Both the position numbers and the translations under genes were made by a program. This document shows positions 22,078 through 32,126 of a DNA stretch of 64,000 bases, one piece after another. The notes beneath the pieces were generated by a model. That model ran no database searches and was not told the DNA's origin. It saw nothing but the letters and a program-made list of their open reading frames with translations. Numbering within the stretch: position 1 is the stretch's first letter; every line of letters begins with the position of its first letter. This stretch comes from Ephydatia muelleri (lineage: Eukaryota > Porifera > Demospongiae > Spongillida > Spongillidae). The stretch spans positions 372,001 through 436,000 of the forward strand of contig JABACO010000005.1 in NCBI GenBank assembly GCA_013339895.1, in the 5' to 3' direction.

Positions 22078-25000
22078 GAGGCGCCTACTAGGAGAGGTTG
22101 AGTTAACATTCGCAAGGGCATTTCAAATAGCCTTAGCAGTGGAATCTGCAAATAAACATGCAATTGAGTTACAATCCTCTGTGCCTACCACTGTACCCCC
22201 CGTGATCAATGCGGTAGGAAGTAGACCAAAGGATAAGGCTAAAAAAGTAATAGAATGCTACAGATGTGGAGGAAACCATTATGCCTCATCTTGTAGGTTT
22301 AAGGGAGCAATCTGTAGTCAATGTGGGAAACGCGGGCATTTAGCCAAAGTGTGTAGAGGTGTTACTCACAAGAGAGAAGATGCTGTAGAGAAAACTCATA
22401 GAATAAACAACGAAGAGAATGAGGAAGAGGTTTTACAGACATTGAATGTGTTGGGTTTGCCCAAAGTGCAGCCATTCATAGTACCCATGGAGATTAACAG
22501 GGCTAGAATTGATATGGAACTAGATACGGGTGCTGCTATGACTGTAATCAGCAAAAGAATGTTTGAGGATTTGTGGGGATCGAGTGAAAAGGGAGTGCCA
22601 ACGTTGCATCCTACGGGAACTCGATTAAGCACTTATACGGGAGAGCCGTTATCTATTGCGGGAGTGGCAGAAGTGGTAGTATCATATAAGTCTCAAACAG
22701 CCCGTTTTCCGTTGCTAGTAGTGAATGCGAAGGGACCAAACTTATTGGGCCGGAATTGGTTGCAAGTTATTAAGATTGATTGGGGGGAGATTCACAATGT
22801 ACGGGTGAATAAGAACCTGGAAGAGCTGTTGGAGAAGCATAGAGTGTTGTTCCAGGACGAATTGGGAACCTTGAAGGGAGTTTTTGCTAAATTCTCAGTT
22901 GATCCATTGGTTAGTCCAAGGTTTTATAAAGCCCGTTCCGTGCCTTATGTCCTAAAGGATAAGATTGAGGTGGAGTTGAGACGTCGGGGGTGATTCGACC
23001 TGTGCCTTTTGCGGATTGGGCAGCACCAATAGTGCCAATAGTGAAAGAGGATGGGACAGTTAGAATATGTGGAGACTATAAGCTAACGGTGAATCAGGCA
23101 TCCAAATTGGAATCGTACCCTGTTCCTCGAGTAGAGGACTTATTTGCTTCTTTGTCAGGGGGCCGCTTATTCTCTAAAATTGACTTGACTAATGCTTATC
23201 AACAGATGAGATTAGATGATGCCTCCAAAGCATATACTACTATAACACGCATAAAGGTCTGTTTGAGTACAACCGATTACCTTTTGGGGTGGCATCGGCC
23301 CCAGCCATGTTTCAGAGGGCTATGGAATGTGTGCTACAGGGTATAGATCACACAGTGGTGTACGTTGATGACATTCTGGTAACGGGTGCATCGATAGAGG
23401 AACACTTACATACTTTAGACAAGGTTCTAAGTAAACTTGCTGAAAGTGGGTTGCGGCTTAAAAAGGCCAAATGTATATTCATGGCTTCGTCTGTAGAATA
23501 TTTGGGTCATTGTATTGATAGAGAAGGGTTGCACCCTACCGATGCCAAGGTTCAGGCAATAAACGAAGCACAATCACCCAAGAATATCACAGAATTAAAA
23601 TCTTTCTTGGGACTGCTTAATTATTATTCCAAGTTTTTGCCAAACCTTGCCTCCAAGCTGTCCTCTTTGTACCAATTGTTGAGAAAACAGCAGAAATGGA
23701 GTTGGACATCTGAACAGGAGCAGGCGTTTGCTGCTGCGAAAAACATGTTGAAGACGTCAGCTCTTTTGGTGCATTATGATAGCCACAAGCCAATCCTTCT
23801 GGCGTGTGATGCTTCACCCTACAGGATAGGGGCAGTACTGTCCCACGAAATGGAGGATGGATCGGAGAGGCCTATAGGATTTGTTTCACGTACCTTGTCA
23901 CCTGCTGAAAAGGGTTATTCCCAATTGGATAAGGAAGCTTTGGCTATATACTTTGGTGTTTCCAAATTTCATCAGTACTTGTATGGTCGTCCTTTTACAA
24001 TCTTTTCTGACCATAACTGAACCACTTATCTATTTATTTGGAGAACATAGGGGTATACCACCTATGGCCTCATCTAGAATACAGAGGTGGGCTTTAGCAC
24101 TTAGCACGTACCAATACTCAATCAGGTACAAGTCTGGAGCTCAACATGCCAATGCTGATGCCTTCAGCCGTCTGCCCAGCCCACAATCCATTAGTTGCGT
24201 ATCCACTCCTGGGGATGTTCTTACCTTGCTTGACTTACTCTCAACTATTCCTATTACGGTTAGCCAAATTAGGGGTTGGACGGACCGAGACCCAGTTCTG
24301 TCGAGAGTTCGAGGATTTGTTAAGAGTGGGTGGCCTGGCGGAAATCTAGGTGATGATTTGAGCTCCTATCAGCAGAGAAAGAATGAGTTGAGTGTTTTGG
24401 ATGGTTGTTTGTTGTGGGGAGCGAGAGTTATCATTCCACCACAGGGCAGGCAACAAGTCTTGGCAGAATTGCATGAATCACACCCAGGGATTAATAAGAT
24501 GAAAGGTTTAGCTCGAGGATATGTGTGGTGGCCCAATATGGATAAAGAGATAGAGGACGTAGTCAAGCAATGCGACACTTGTCAGTCATCTCGATTCCTG
24601 CCACCAGTGGCTCCTCTCCATCCATGGGAATGGCCCCAAGAACCCTGGTCTCGGGTGCATATTGATTTTGCAGGGCCATTCATGGGACATATGTTTTTGG
24701 TGTTGATTGATGCCCACTCAAAGTGGCTCGAGGTTCACCTTATGAAGTCGATATCAGCGGTACCTACTATTGAGCGTTTGAAGAGCATATTTGCAATTCA
24801 TGGGGTACCACGGAAGATAGTAACAGACAATGGGCCGGCTTTCGTGAGTGAAGAGTTCAGATTGTTTATGAGTCAGAATGGTATCATCCACGTCAAGTCT
24901 GCCCCCTATCATCCCTCGACAAACGGTTTAGCCGAAAGAGCCGTTCAGACTTTCAAACAGGGTCTTCTACACCAAAAGCTAGGATCTATTGAAACAAAAC

Positions 25001-25732
25001 TATCTTGTTTCTTGTTTAAGTACCGGTTGACTCCTCACAGTACCACAGGTTCGTCACCGGCTGAACTTTTGCTGGGTCGTCGCCCTCGTTCCCGACTTGA
25101 CATTTTGCATCCTGACCTTGCTGTTCGAGTGGAGTCTCGCCAAGCCGCGCAGAAGCAGGATCATGATACTCGGGGTATCAGTGAGCGTAAGTTTGTTGAA
25201 GGTGACCTAGTATACGTTCGGGATTTTCGTTTTCCCAAGAAGTGGATTCCAGGAGTCATTGTCACTGTTACCGGGCCTCTCTCCTATACTGTTAAGATTG
25301 GAAGTGGAGTAGTCCGCAGACATATAGACCATCTGAGGGCCCGCCACAACTCTCAAGTAGACGCTAGTGATGATCTATATGTGGACAACCCTAATGACAT
25401 TACATCAGGTCCGTCAAGTGCCCCTGTGGTTTCACCAAGTTTTTCGGACGAAAGAGCTGTTCCTACTGCTGATTCATCTCCATCTGAGCCTTGTGTTCAA
25501 GCTCTCCCTTAAGTACCTCCCTCTATTCCATCTACTGTTGGTATTCCGGTAGCGAGTGCAGAGGACAATGATGTACCACAGCCACCAGTGCCTATTTCAG
25601 CACCAGTGCGTCGGTCGACAAGAGTGAGGAAGCCTCCAGACTATTATGGTCATTAATGGTGATTAAACTCATGCTGTAGTATATGTAATAAGTTAGGACA
25701 TTAGAAGGGGTTGAACTTTAGGGAGGGGGAAA

Positions 25733-25870
25733 TGTAATATATTGTGTGTGTGGGTCAATTGTAATATGTTAGCGCATGCGCGGAAAAACAATGATCACTT
25801 TTTGAGTCAGTCACGCAGCGGGATGTTCACCTCTCTTGTAGCGGCTTAAACGAGTGGCTCAGACACTACA
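25733..25870 (+). repeat. 3' LTR (138 bp)
   Basis: See the 5' LTR. It carries an extra TGTGTGGGT, and GCGCATGCGC at 25772-25781. Confidence 0.95.
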
Positions 25871-26195
25871 GTCGGTAGTGTGGTAAGACACAAGACATCG
25901 TTGACAGGTGATGCACTCGCATGTAGGTGGAGCGAAAAGGGTTGAGCACAACGTACTTGATGCATCTATTGCTAAATCCAATTCACTAGTCAGATTTAAA
26001 CACTCTTGGGTTAACGTGCTTCGATACATATCCAGAAATGAGCGGTCAAAAGTTACTCGCGGTTTGCGAATCACCGAATAATCCCGTATACCTTCCCATA
26101 CCAATGTATGGGTTAGTTGTATACCAAGGACGCCAGATTTTTCCCAGGATTTGAAATTTGAAAATGTTAGTACACTACATTTGTTATATGATTTT
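25871..26195 (-). pseudogene. 5' part of the cysteine-rich ORF split by the LTR element
   Basis: On the minus strand, WEKSGVLGIQLTHTLVWEGI ... STLTQECLNLTSELD ... PPTCECITCQRCLVSYHTTD runs up to the GTCGG target site and rejoins the piece at 19955-20154 in frame. A TAA lies upstream near 26195, so an acceptor or a start must be downstream of it. Its likely role was as a transposon-encoded Cys-cluster protein (inference). Confidence 0.5.
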
Positions 26196-26984
26196 TAGTG
26201 GTGTCGCCGTATTTTTCCTATTTAAGCTGGGGCTTCCCTAGGATTGTCATAACATTGTCCCCAAATGTACAGGTAGTCAATGAGAAGGGTTTCTCATTAC
26301 AATATTCCACGGTCATTTGTGTCAATACCTTTACGATTTACGATTTTGATATTTGAAAATAATATAGCTAGTACATCGAAGAACTATAAAATGTACTAAA
26401 AACTAGGCCTTCCTATTGAAAAATCGGCTTCCATACCCGGGAGAAGCATTTCGTGTTGAATCAGTACGTTCCTCCATCTCGTGCCCTCAAAATTGACTCA
26501 CGTGCGGATAGTACCATACAGATAATGCTGTGTAGTTGAAGTGTGGCCCTCCTTCAGTTTTTTGATGGCATGAAATCGGTCCCAGACCTCTCATCGCGCT
26601 GCCCCAAAAGGTTTTCTACCAGTTGAGTTACTATGCGATCTTACCCGATGCGATCGGGATCGTTTGTATAAATCGCGCATACAGTACCATCCAGACGTAG
26701 CTTCTTGACACACGCGTGCACGCGTCACGAGTGATACCCGTGCGTGACTCGAGCATACTTGTGTTTCACACACATCAGGTTAGTCGTGGCGCGAAGCGAC
26801 ATTTTCGAGACACGAACTCGCGTGATGGCACCCACTCCCTCAGTTGTAAAATACTATGGACAAAATTTCTACAATTCAGGAGCCCTTTGCTTGAATGCAA
26901 AACTAAGTTGTTTGTGAAGCCAGAACAGAGTAAGACTATGAGCTGTGTGTGTTGTTAGTGTGTGTGTGTTTGTACTGTGTGTGC

Positions 26985-26989
<5 letters not shown>
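26196..26989. other. Non-coding stretch
   Basis: No gene, RNA or repeat recognised before the TG repeat. Confidence 0.5.

Positions 26990-27056
<67 letters not shown>
26990..27056. repeat. (TG)n microsatellite
   Basis: Nearly perfect TG repeat. Confidence 0.98.
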
Positions 27057-27058
<2 letters not shown>

Positions 27059-27169
27059 GCTTACAAGTATAGACCTAGCTTGACCTTACAATTGTGTGCT
27101 ATGTAAACTGTGATTAGCCTAATCTGATGTTAGACTGCCTGGGGTACAAGTACATGTAGCAGTTTTTCT

Positions 27170-27365
27170 CTGAGAACAGTAGGTCCAGGGTAGGCCTATG
27201 TAGGTACGTAGGTCCAGGGTTGGCCTATGTAGGTACATGTAGGTCCAGGGTAGCCTATGTAGGTACATGTACATGTACATGTAGGTCCAGGATAGGCCTT
27301 CATAGGTCCAGGGTACTAGTATAGGCCTATGTACAGTTAGGTACATTGTAGGTCCAGGGTGGTAC
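27170..27365. repeat. Minisatellite of GTAGGTCCAGGGTAGGCCTA units
   Basis: Six to seven degenerate copies, about 25-35 bp long, with variable GTACAT filler. Confidence 0.85.
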
Positions 27366-27589
27366 AGGTGGTGATGAACACGTAGGCAAAGATGAGGAGA
27401 GTGAAGATGAGGATAACTATTCAGATGGAATTGAAGTTGACTAAAACCTACAAACACCTGGACCCTTGCACAAGTACATGCATGTACTGAATTACAATTG
27501 TTGAAGATAATTTCATTATGTGGTAGGTCCATTGTATGCTATTAAACTGTGGTTAGCTAATCTGATGTTAGGCTGCCTGGTAACTTCCA

Positions 27590-27800
27590 GTTCTAAGAGA
27601 ACAAACTGTGTACCTATGTCTTAAAAGCACACACTTTATATGTGTAGCACCTATATACAAACCACACATTGTGTGTAGCGATGGTGATGGCATGCATGGG
27701 AGCATTAGTCCTGATGCCATAAACTTCACAATCAAGTACATGATGGGAGGGGGGTGAGTGGCCTGATGCAAAGCCTTTGGCCTAGTGGTAGAGGCATTTT
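27590..27800 (+). repeat. SINE-like repeat, copy 1
   Basis: Ends in CTTTGGCCTAGTGGTAGAGG, which resembles a tRNA A box (TGGCNNAGTGG). A weak B-box-like GGGTTCAA follows at 27838. The preceding ~190 bp recurs at 28470-28640 (ACAAACCACACA, CTGATGCCATAA). Probably a tRNA-derived SINE; no cloverleaf could be drawn. Confidence 0.5.
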
Positions 27801-27919
27801 AGTCTGTTGCATAATGTCCTGGTACTTTGTTGTTCTAGGGTTCAATAAGAGAGCTCTGTTTTAAAAGTCTGTTTGGGACTGTTTCTATGGAGATGACAAT
27901 CTTGTATCTATTTTTTTGT

Positions 27920-28460
27920 ACTGGTGAAGAACAGCAGGGTCCAGGAACCCAATGTTGAGACTGACCATCTGGAGTCATCCACCTCAGGCTCAGTGAATTT
28001 ACTCAATCAGAGTTTTGACACTAGGTTCCAACAAACCAGGCAAGATGTCTGCTGGTCAGGAGGGCATGCACTTCTTCATCAAGTGGTCCAAAACCAACCA
28101 GATGGGCAGGTGTGTTCAGCGTACCAAAGGCAGGCACATGTGTCCAGTTCCAGCAATGGAGGCCTACAGAGAATGTTGTCACTGTTCCACTCACTCCTCA
28201 CCCCTCTTCCACTTCAAAGATGGGAGAACACTCACATCTAAGAGCTTCCGCTCCACAATTCTACCCCTGGTATGGTGGAGCTATGTGGCTACAATCCAGC
28301 CAAATATAACACCCACATTGGTGCAGCCATGTACAGTAGCTGCCAGAACAGGCCTTCCCACTGACACCATTTGGAACCTCAGAATTTGGAACCTCGGAAG
28401 AGGTGAAGCAAAGCATACCAGACATACGTATTGGTGCAGCCACAGTACATGTAAACTCTA
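27920..28460 (+). pseudogene. Tyrosine recombinase relic (DIRS/Crypton type)
   Basis: Pieces in different frames match the C-terminal half of DIRS or Crypton tyrosine recombinases. These are HFFIKWSKTNQMG, CPVPAMEAYREC, SPLFHFKDGRTLTSKSFRST, HIGAA and TVAARTGLPTDTIWNL. In the family these correspond to the I.ASKTDQ, CPV.AL..Y, LF.F.DG..LT and HSFRIGAAT.AA..G...I..LGRW segments. The HxxR motif is only partly kept. A second RIGAATVHV piece lies at about 28425-28450, so part of the end is duplicated. Dead copy. Confidence 0.5.
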
Positions 28461-28469
28461 ATTGCTAAC

Positions 28470-28640
28470 TAGCAATAGCACAAATTGTGTATGTTTTAAC
28501 TGCACATTACATGTATCTATGTTCACACAAACCACACACTGTGTGCAGAGACAGGGGTTGGGCCTGATGCCATAACATGGGAGGAGGGTGGAGTGTGCTT
28601 TGACCCTGATGCAGGGCTTTGGCCTAGTGGTAGACTGAGC
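28470..28640 (+). repeat. SINE-like repeat, copy 2
   Basis: Diverged copy of 27590-27800, again ending GGCTTTGGCCTAGTGGTAGA. The two copies bracket the recombinase relic. Confidence 0.5.
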
Positions 28641-28649
28641 AGCGCCCCG

Positions 28650-29254
28650 ATGTGTAGACAAAGCTTTCCTTAATGTAAGTATATATTGTGATAGCGCTCT
28701 TCCATTGGCGAAGTCCCAGAGAGTGCTTCGCAGTTAAGCGCTTTACGTGTATTGATCGACGCACACATGCAGACAAATATTGAAAATGCGGCACATTCAG
28801 ACTTGCTGATCGATCTAGATAAGACTGAGAAGCCTACGTAGGTCGTAGCTGTACTGGAAAGTGCTAACGAATCATTTTTTTTCCCTGCGTGTAAGCGTAT
28901 CAGTGCACGTGCCTAGCCTACGCGCTTCATTCATCGAGCTGCATGCAGGCTAAACGAACACTGTTTTACAATAAACTTCATATAGGTCAAAAGTGTCCAT
29001 GACGACGTCTTGTATACAATAAATATAATAGCCTTCACCATAATGCATTAGCAGTGAGCTAGGTGGTGGGTTTCCCTCTTGCTGGCAGTCTAGACCTTTA
29101 GGAATTGGGGGGAGGAGGCTAGGGAAAAGGTTTCCACTTAGCTACCTGGCTTGCTATTGGCTCAGATCAGCCTTGTTAATCTTCAGCTGAATTAACTTAT
29201 TATGCACATTTATTCACCATTCGACAATTATTGCCAATATTTGTTAAATAATTT
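28650..29254. other. Non-coding stretch
   Basis: Nothing recognised. Confidence 0.45.
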
Positions 29255-29478
29255 TGGCAGATGACGCAATGGCATACTTATATGAATAAATTATGCGCGG
29301 TAGAAATTAATTTTTTGTCTTGATTTAAATATTTTAGTTAAAGAATGGTTAATGGAATAATTTTTCGAAGTACATATATCATAATCAGACCGATTTATAG
29401 TACATTATAAACTTGTTTAAAATTCAATTTGAAATAAAAAGCAAGATGACCGCCTATGTATGGGCCATTTCTGGATAT
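29255..29478. repeat. Dispersed repeat, copy 1 (partner at 43995-44215)
   Basis: Shares TGAATAAATTATGCGCGGTA and AGCAAGATGACCGCCTATGT with the partner in the same order and orientation, roughly 80 percent alike by eye. AT-rich, no ORF. Probably part of an unnamed transposon. Confidence 0.7.
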
Positions 29479-30067
29479 GATCGATTTCAGAAGCGTCTCT
29501 TAAATACTTCAACTTTTGATGGTCAGTTAGAGACCTTGGCATACGTTGAGTGGCTATAAGCAGCGGCAGCACAATCCTAGCTCCATAGTGAGCAATCAGC
29601 CACGTGAATTTCAAATTTTCATCCAAACTTTTCATCGAGTGAGTTCTACATTGCCCGAGCTCAGCGCTTGTAAGTTGTTGGTGCGCTGCTTTCACCGTGG
29701 TAACATCCATTTTGCTACTAGCGCTATGCTCGGCTAGATCCAACCCCGGATCCAGGAATTTTTCATGGGGGGGGGGCGGTTTTACCAGAGGGCAGAGGGG
29801 TGGCAATGTATGCGAAGCTCTTTCAACTGGGGGGGGGGGGGGGGGGGGAGGGGGTGCAGTCGGCAAGTCAAATGAACCAATTCATCACTCACATGCAGCA
29901 TTCTCTACTAAAACACAAGGAACATCACGACAAAAGGGTCCACTCCGCTCCTGCCCTGTCGTGCTCCACCGCTTCGTTGACATTTGTCCGTACAACTGAT
30001 AATCGGACTTTTATTGCTGCCAGGGGGGCGGCATTTCATACACGATGGGGGGGGGGGGGGACGGCCG

Positions 30068-31972
30068 CAGTGCCGGATTAACCATTTAATGGGCCTGGCG
30101 CAGGGAAAAATTAATAGGCCCCTATAGCAATAAAAAGTCTTCCCGCAACAGCTTTGAATTGTGAAAAGCTATGTGCAAGCGTAACATTTGACGCATAGTA
30201 GATTAGCCGAATTCAGTAATACGCTATAAGAATGATTTATCATAAAATAACATCTCGAATCCTTCACACAAATTGACACAATCATTCCGCCTTACTTCCT
30301 CTGCCATGAGCAAAACAAACTCTTCACATATCGTAGATGATAAATACGATGGATTGATTGCCACGTCCCCTATTACCATATTTCTCTATGTGTTGCGCAA
30401 GAAACGGATCATACTCAGACAGCAACTCTAAGCATCCCAGGTAATTTCCATTGTGCCCTGATCCAAAGACCTCATTGCTGCCACGAAGAGCTAGTCTACG
30501 AGTGACAAGAAACGTAACTACCGAAACTAATTTTCTCAAAACTCCTTCCAATACGAGTTTTCCCTCGCGTAGCTATCTACATGTACAATGCAACGGTCTA
30601 TCGTCTCGTGTTTTGCTAGGCGAATAGCATACTTAGAAAGGGATTCTCGGTGACGTTCATGATCATTAAGCCGACCAATATGATCCCACGAATCAAAGCC
30701 TGTTGTTGCTAAACTAGAAGAATTGCCGCAGGCGAGAACCGTTTGCAGACAAAGCAAAACAAGCATCCTGTTGACGGGGAATACATCAGCCAGTTTGTGG
30801 TAACCTTTTCTCCATTCGGAGACAGTGCTGTGAATGCTGTATCATTTAACTTCCTACATGAGACATTGTGCCATCAATTTACATGCATATATCAGTGCAC
30901 ATGAATTAATAAATAATTTAATATGCAAAATAATTATTATTATTTCATATAGCGTGCCAGCCTAAATATATATTGCAAGTTAGTGCATGCGCTCTCAATA
31001 AATTACTTTATGAATTTTAAAAATGTATCTACTGAGCGTGCAATGAAACTGAATGAGTAATTTACCTGTTTGACATTCCTTGCCTTGTAGAATTTGAACT
31101 CTGGACCAACTCGCAACCAATACTGCACCATTTTCTCGCTAATAGACCACAAAGCGGGTCGATCGGTTTCCATCTGATGGATGAATGCTGCACTCTCCTG
31201 ATCGACCTGATGAACTGTTTCAGTGAGCAGATCATCCATCGAAATAGATTCATCTGGTGCAACATCAATGCAAGCAGGTGTGGTTGGTGTTGGTGCCTCT
31301 GTTGTTGGCTCTGTATGTGCTGAGGCTGAAATAACGTCATCGACATGATGAGTGCCAACTGTTACAGCATCCTCGGCAGTAGATGAAGATTCAAAAGGCT
31401 CGGATGGAAACTGATCTGCAGCCGACAAAGGAGTGCTAGATGCTGAAAAAGATGAACTGATTTTCGGATGTTTTGAAGCAGAGACTTCGACTTCTGCTTT
31501 TCTCCGCCGCTTTTCAGAGCCACTCAAATGCTTTTTTATAGAAGACATCTATAATGCTCACTATAAGCATGCGAAAATCTCGAACGCGATGGGATTGACT
31601 TAGGCTGGAATGGCACGGTAACTTTATTCACTTTTATTGCAACGAACACAGATAGAATTGGAAATGAATGCATAAGAAAAAGACCCTTTATTATATAGAT
31701 AAACAAACCGCAAAACAATGCTATCAGATAGGTGTGAAGCAGCAGGCACAGGCATGTCCATGCAGGCATGGCAGGCATAGGCATGCAAGTTTTGGAATAA
31801 GAAATACTAATCGTCACTTCTTTTGATCGTCAAGTAGCGCTAGACATCGCGTCATTAAAGCTTGCGCGCGCAATACAATAATTATAAAGAAAAAAATTAT
31901 TAATTATAGCAGCTAAATGGGCCCCCTGCCTTCGGTGGGCCCGGCGCTTGCGCCCCGGTTAACCTGGCACTG
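30068..31972 (-). mobile_element. hAT transposon with 8-bp duplication, internally deleted
   Basis: The inverted ends CAGTGCCGGATTAACC and (reverse complement) CAGTGCCAGGTTAACC match at 14 of 16 positions. They are flanked by GACGGCCG on both sides (30060-30067 and 31973-31980). The 8-bp duplication and CAGTG start are typical of hAT. It carries the N-terminal half of a transposase only. Confidence 0.9.
30324..31548 (-). pseudogene. TTF/ZMYM-type hAT transposase, N-terminal half
   Basis: The N-terminus on the minus strand starts MSSIKKHLSGSEKRRRKAEV at 31548 and is Ser/Thr-rich. Further down it reads GFDSWDHIGRLNDHERHRES (zinc finger end, 30766-30536) and RKLVSVVTFLVTRRLALRGS with NGNYLGCLELLSEYDPFLAQ (30551-30324), hallmarks of DUF4371-type hAT proteins. 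The catalytic and dimerisation regions are absent, and only about 256 bp remain to the element end. Probably a deletion derivative that cannot move by itself. Confidence 0.75.
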
Positions 31973-32126
31973 GACGGCCGCCCCCCCTCCCAAGGCTATG
32001 CTGGATCCGGGGCTGTCGAGATCGGGAAGTAGTTGTCGAGACCTCTTTTTAGCAGACATTTTTAAGTCACTGACGTAATCACGTCTAGTGCCCAGGCCGT
32101 TGTGTGAAGAAAAAATGATGTAGCAC

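Larger units (their letters stand above)
20332..25656 (+). pseudogene. gag-pol of the mag-like element, interrupted
   Basis: Gag starts MAVKHGFLPEFVPGTEEW at 20332 and runs to 20767, where Merlin is inserted. It resumes at 22086 and has two CCHC knuckles (CYRCGGNHYASSC; CSQCGKRGHLAKVC), then an aspartic protease motif (LDTGAAMTVIS). RT follows (VRICGDYK; YVDDILVTG), then RNase H (LACDASPYRIGAVLS; DKEALAIYFGV), the HHCC finger (ELHESHPGINKM, CDTC), the integrase core (HIDFAGP, TDNGPAF, NGLAERAVQ) and a basic tail ending at 25656. Reading-frame breaks lie near 22988, 23250 and 24015, with an early TAA at 25510-25512. Counting the Merlin insertion, at least five lesions make this copy inactive. 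In life the proteins would form particles, copy RNA to DNA and integrate it. Confidence 0.9.
20155..25870 (+). mobile_element. Complete but decayed Ty3/mag-like LTR retrotransposon, 5.7 kb
   Basis: Short LTRs (129 and 138 bp) both start TGTAATATATTGTG and end CACTACA. The 5-bp target duplication GTCGG lies at 20150-20154 and 25871-25875. A probable primer-binding site begins TGGCGACGAGGGT at 20288, and a purine tract (GGGAGGGGGAAA) precedes the 3' LTR. About 1.3 kb of its length is an inserted Merlin element (20768-22077). Gag, protease, RT, RNase H and integrase remnants follow in order. Confidence 0.95.
29744..32012. mobile_element. Outer element with CCCCGGATCCAG ends
   Basis: CCCCGGATCCAGG at 29744 and its inverse at 32001-32012 bracket G-rich arms (G20 at 29829-29848) and a nested hAT at 30068-31972. 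Without the insert it is about 360 bp, a MITE. No clear target duplication was found, so the edges are provisional. Confidence 0.5.

Noticed and set aside
27770-27850. tRNA gene
   Set aside because: Only an A-box-like word and a weak B-box-like word are present; no acceptor stem or anticodon arm can be drawn.
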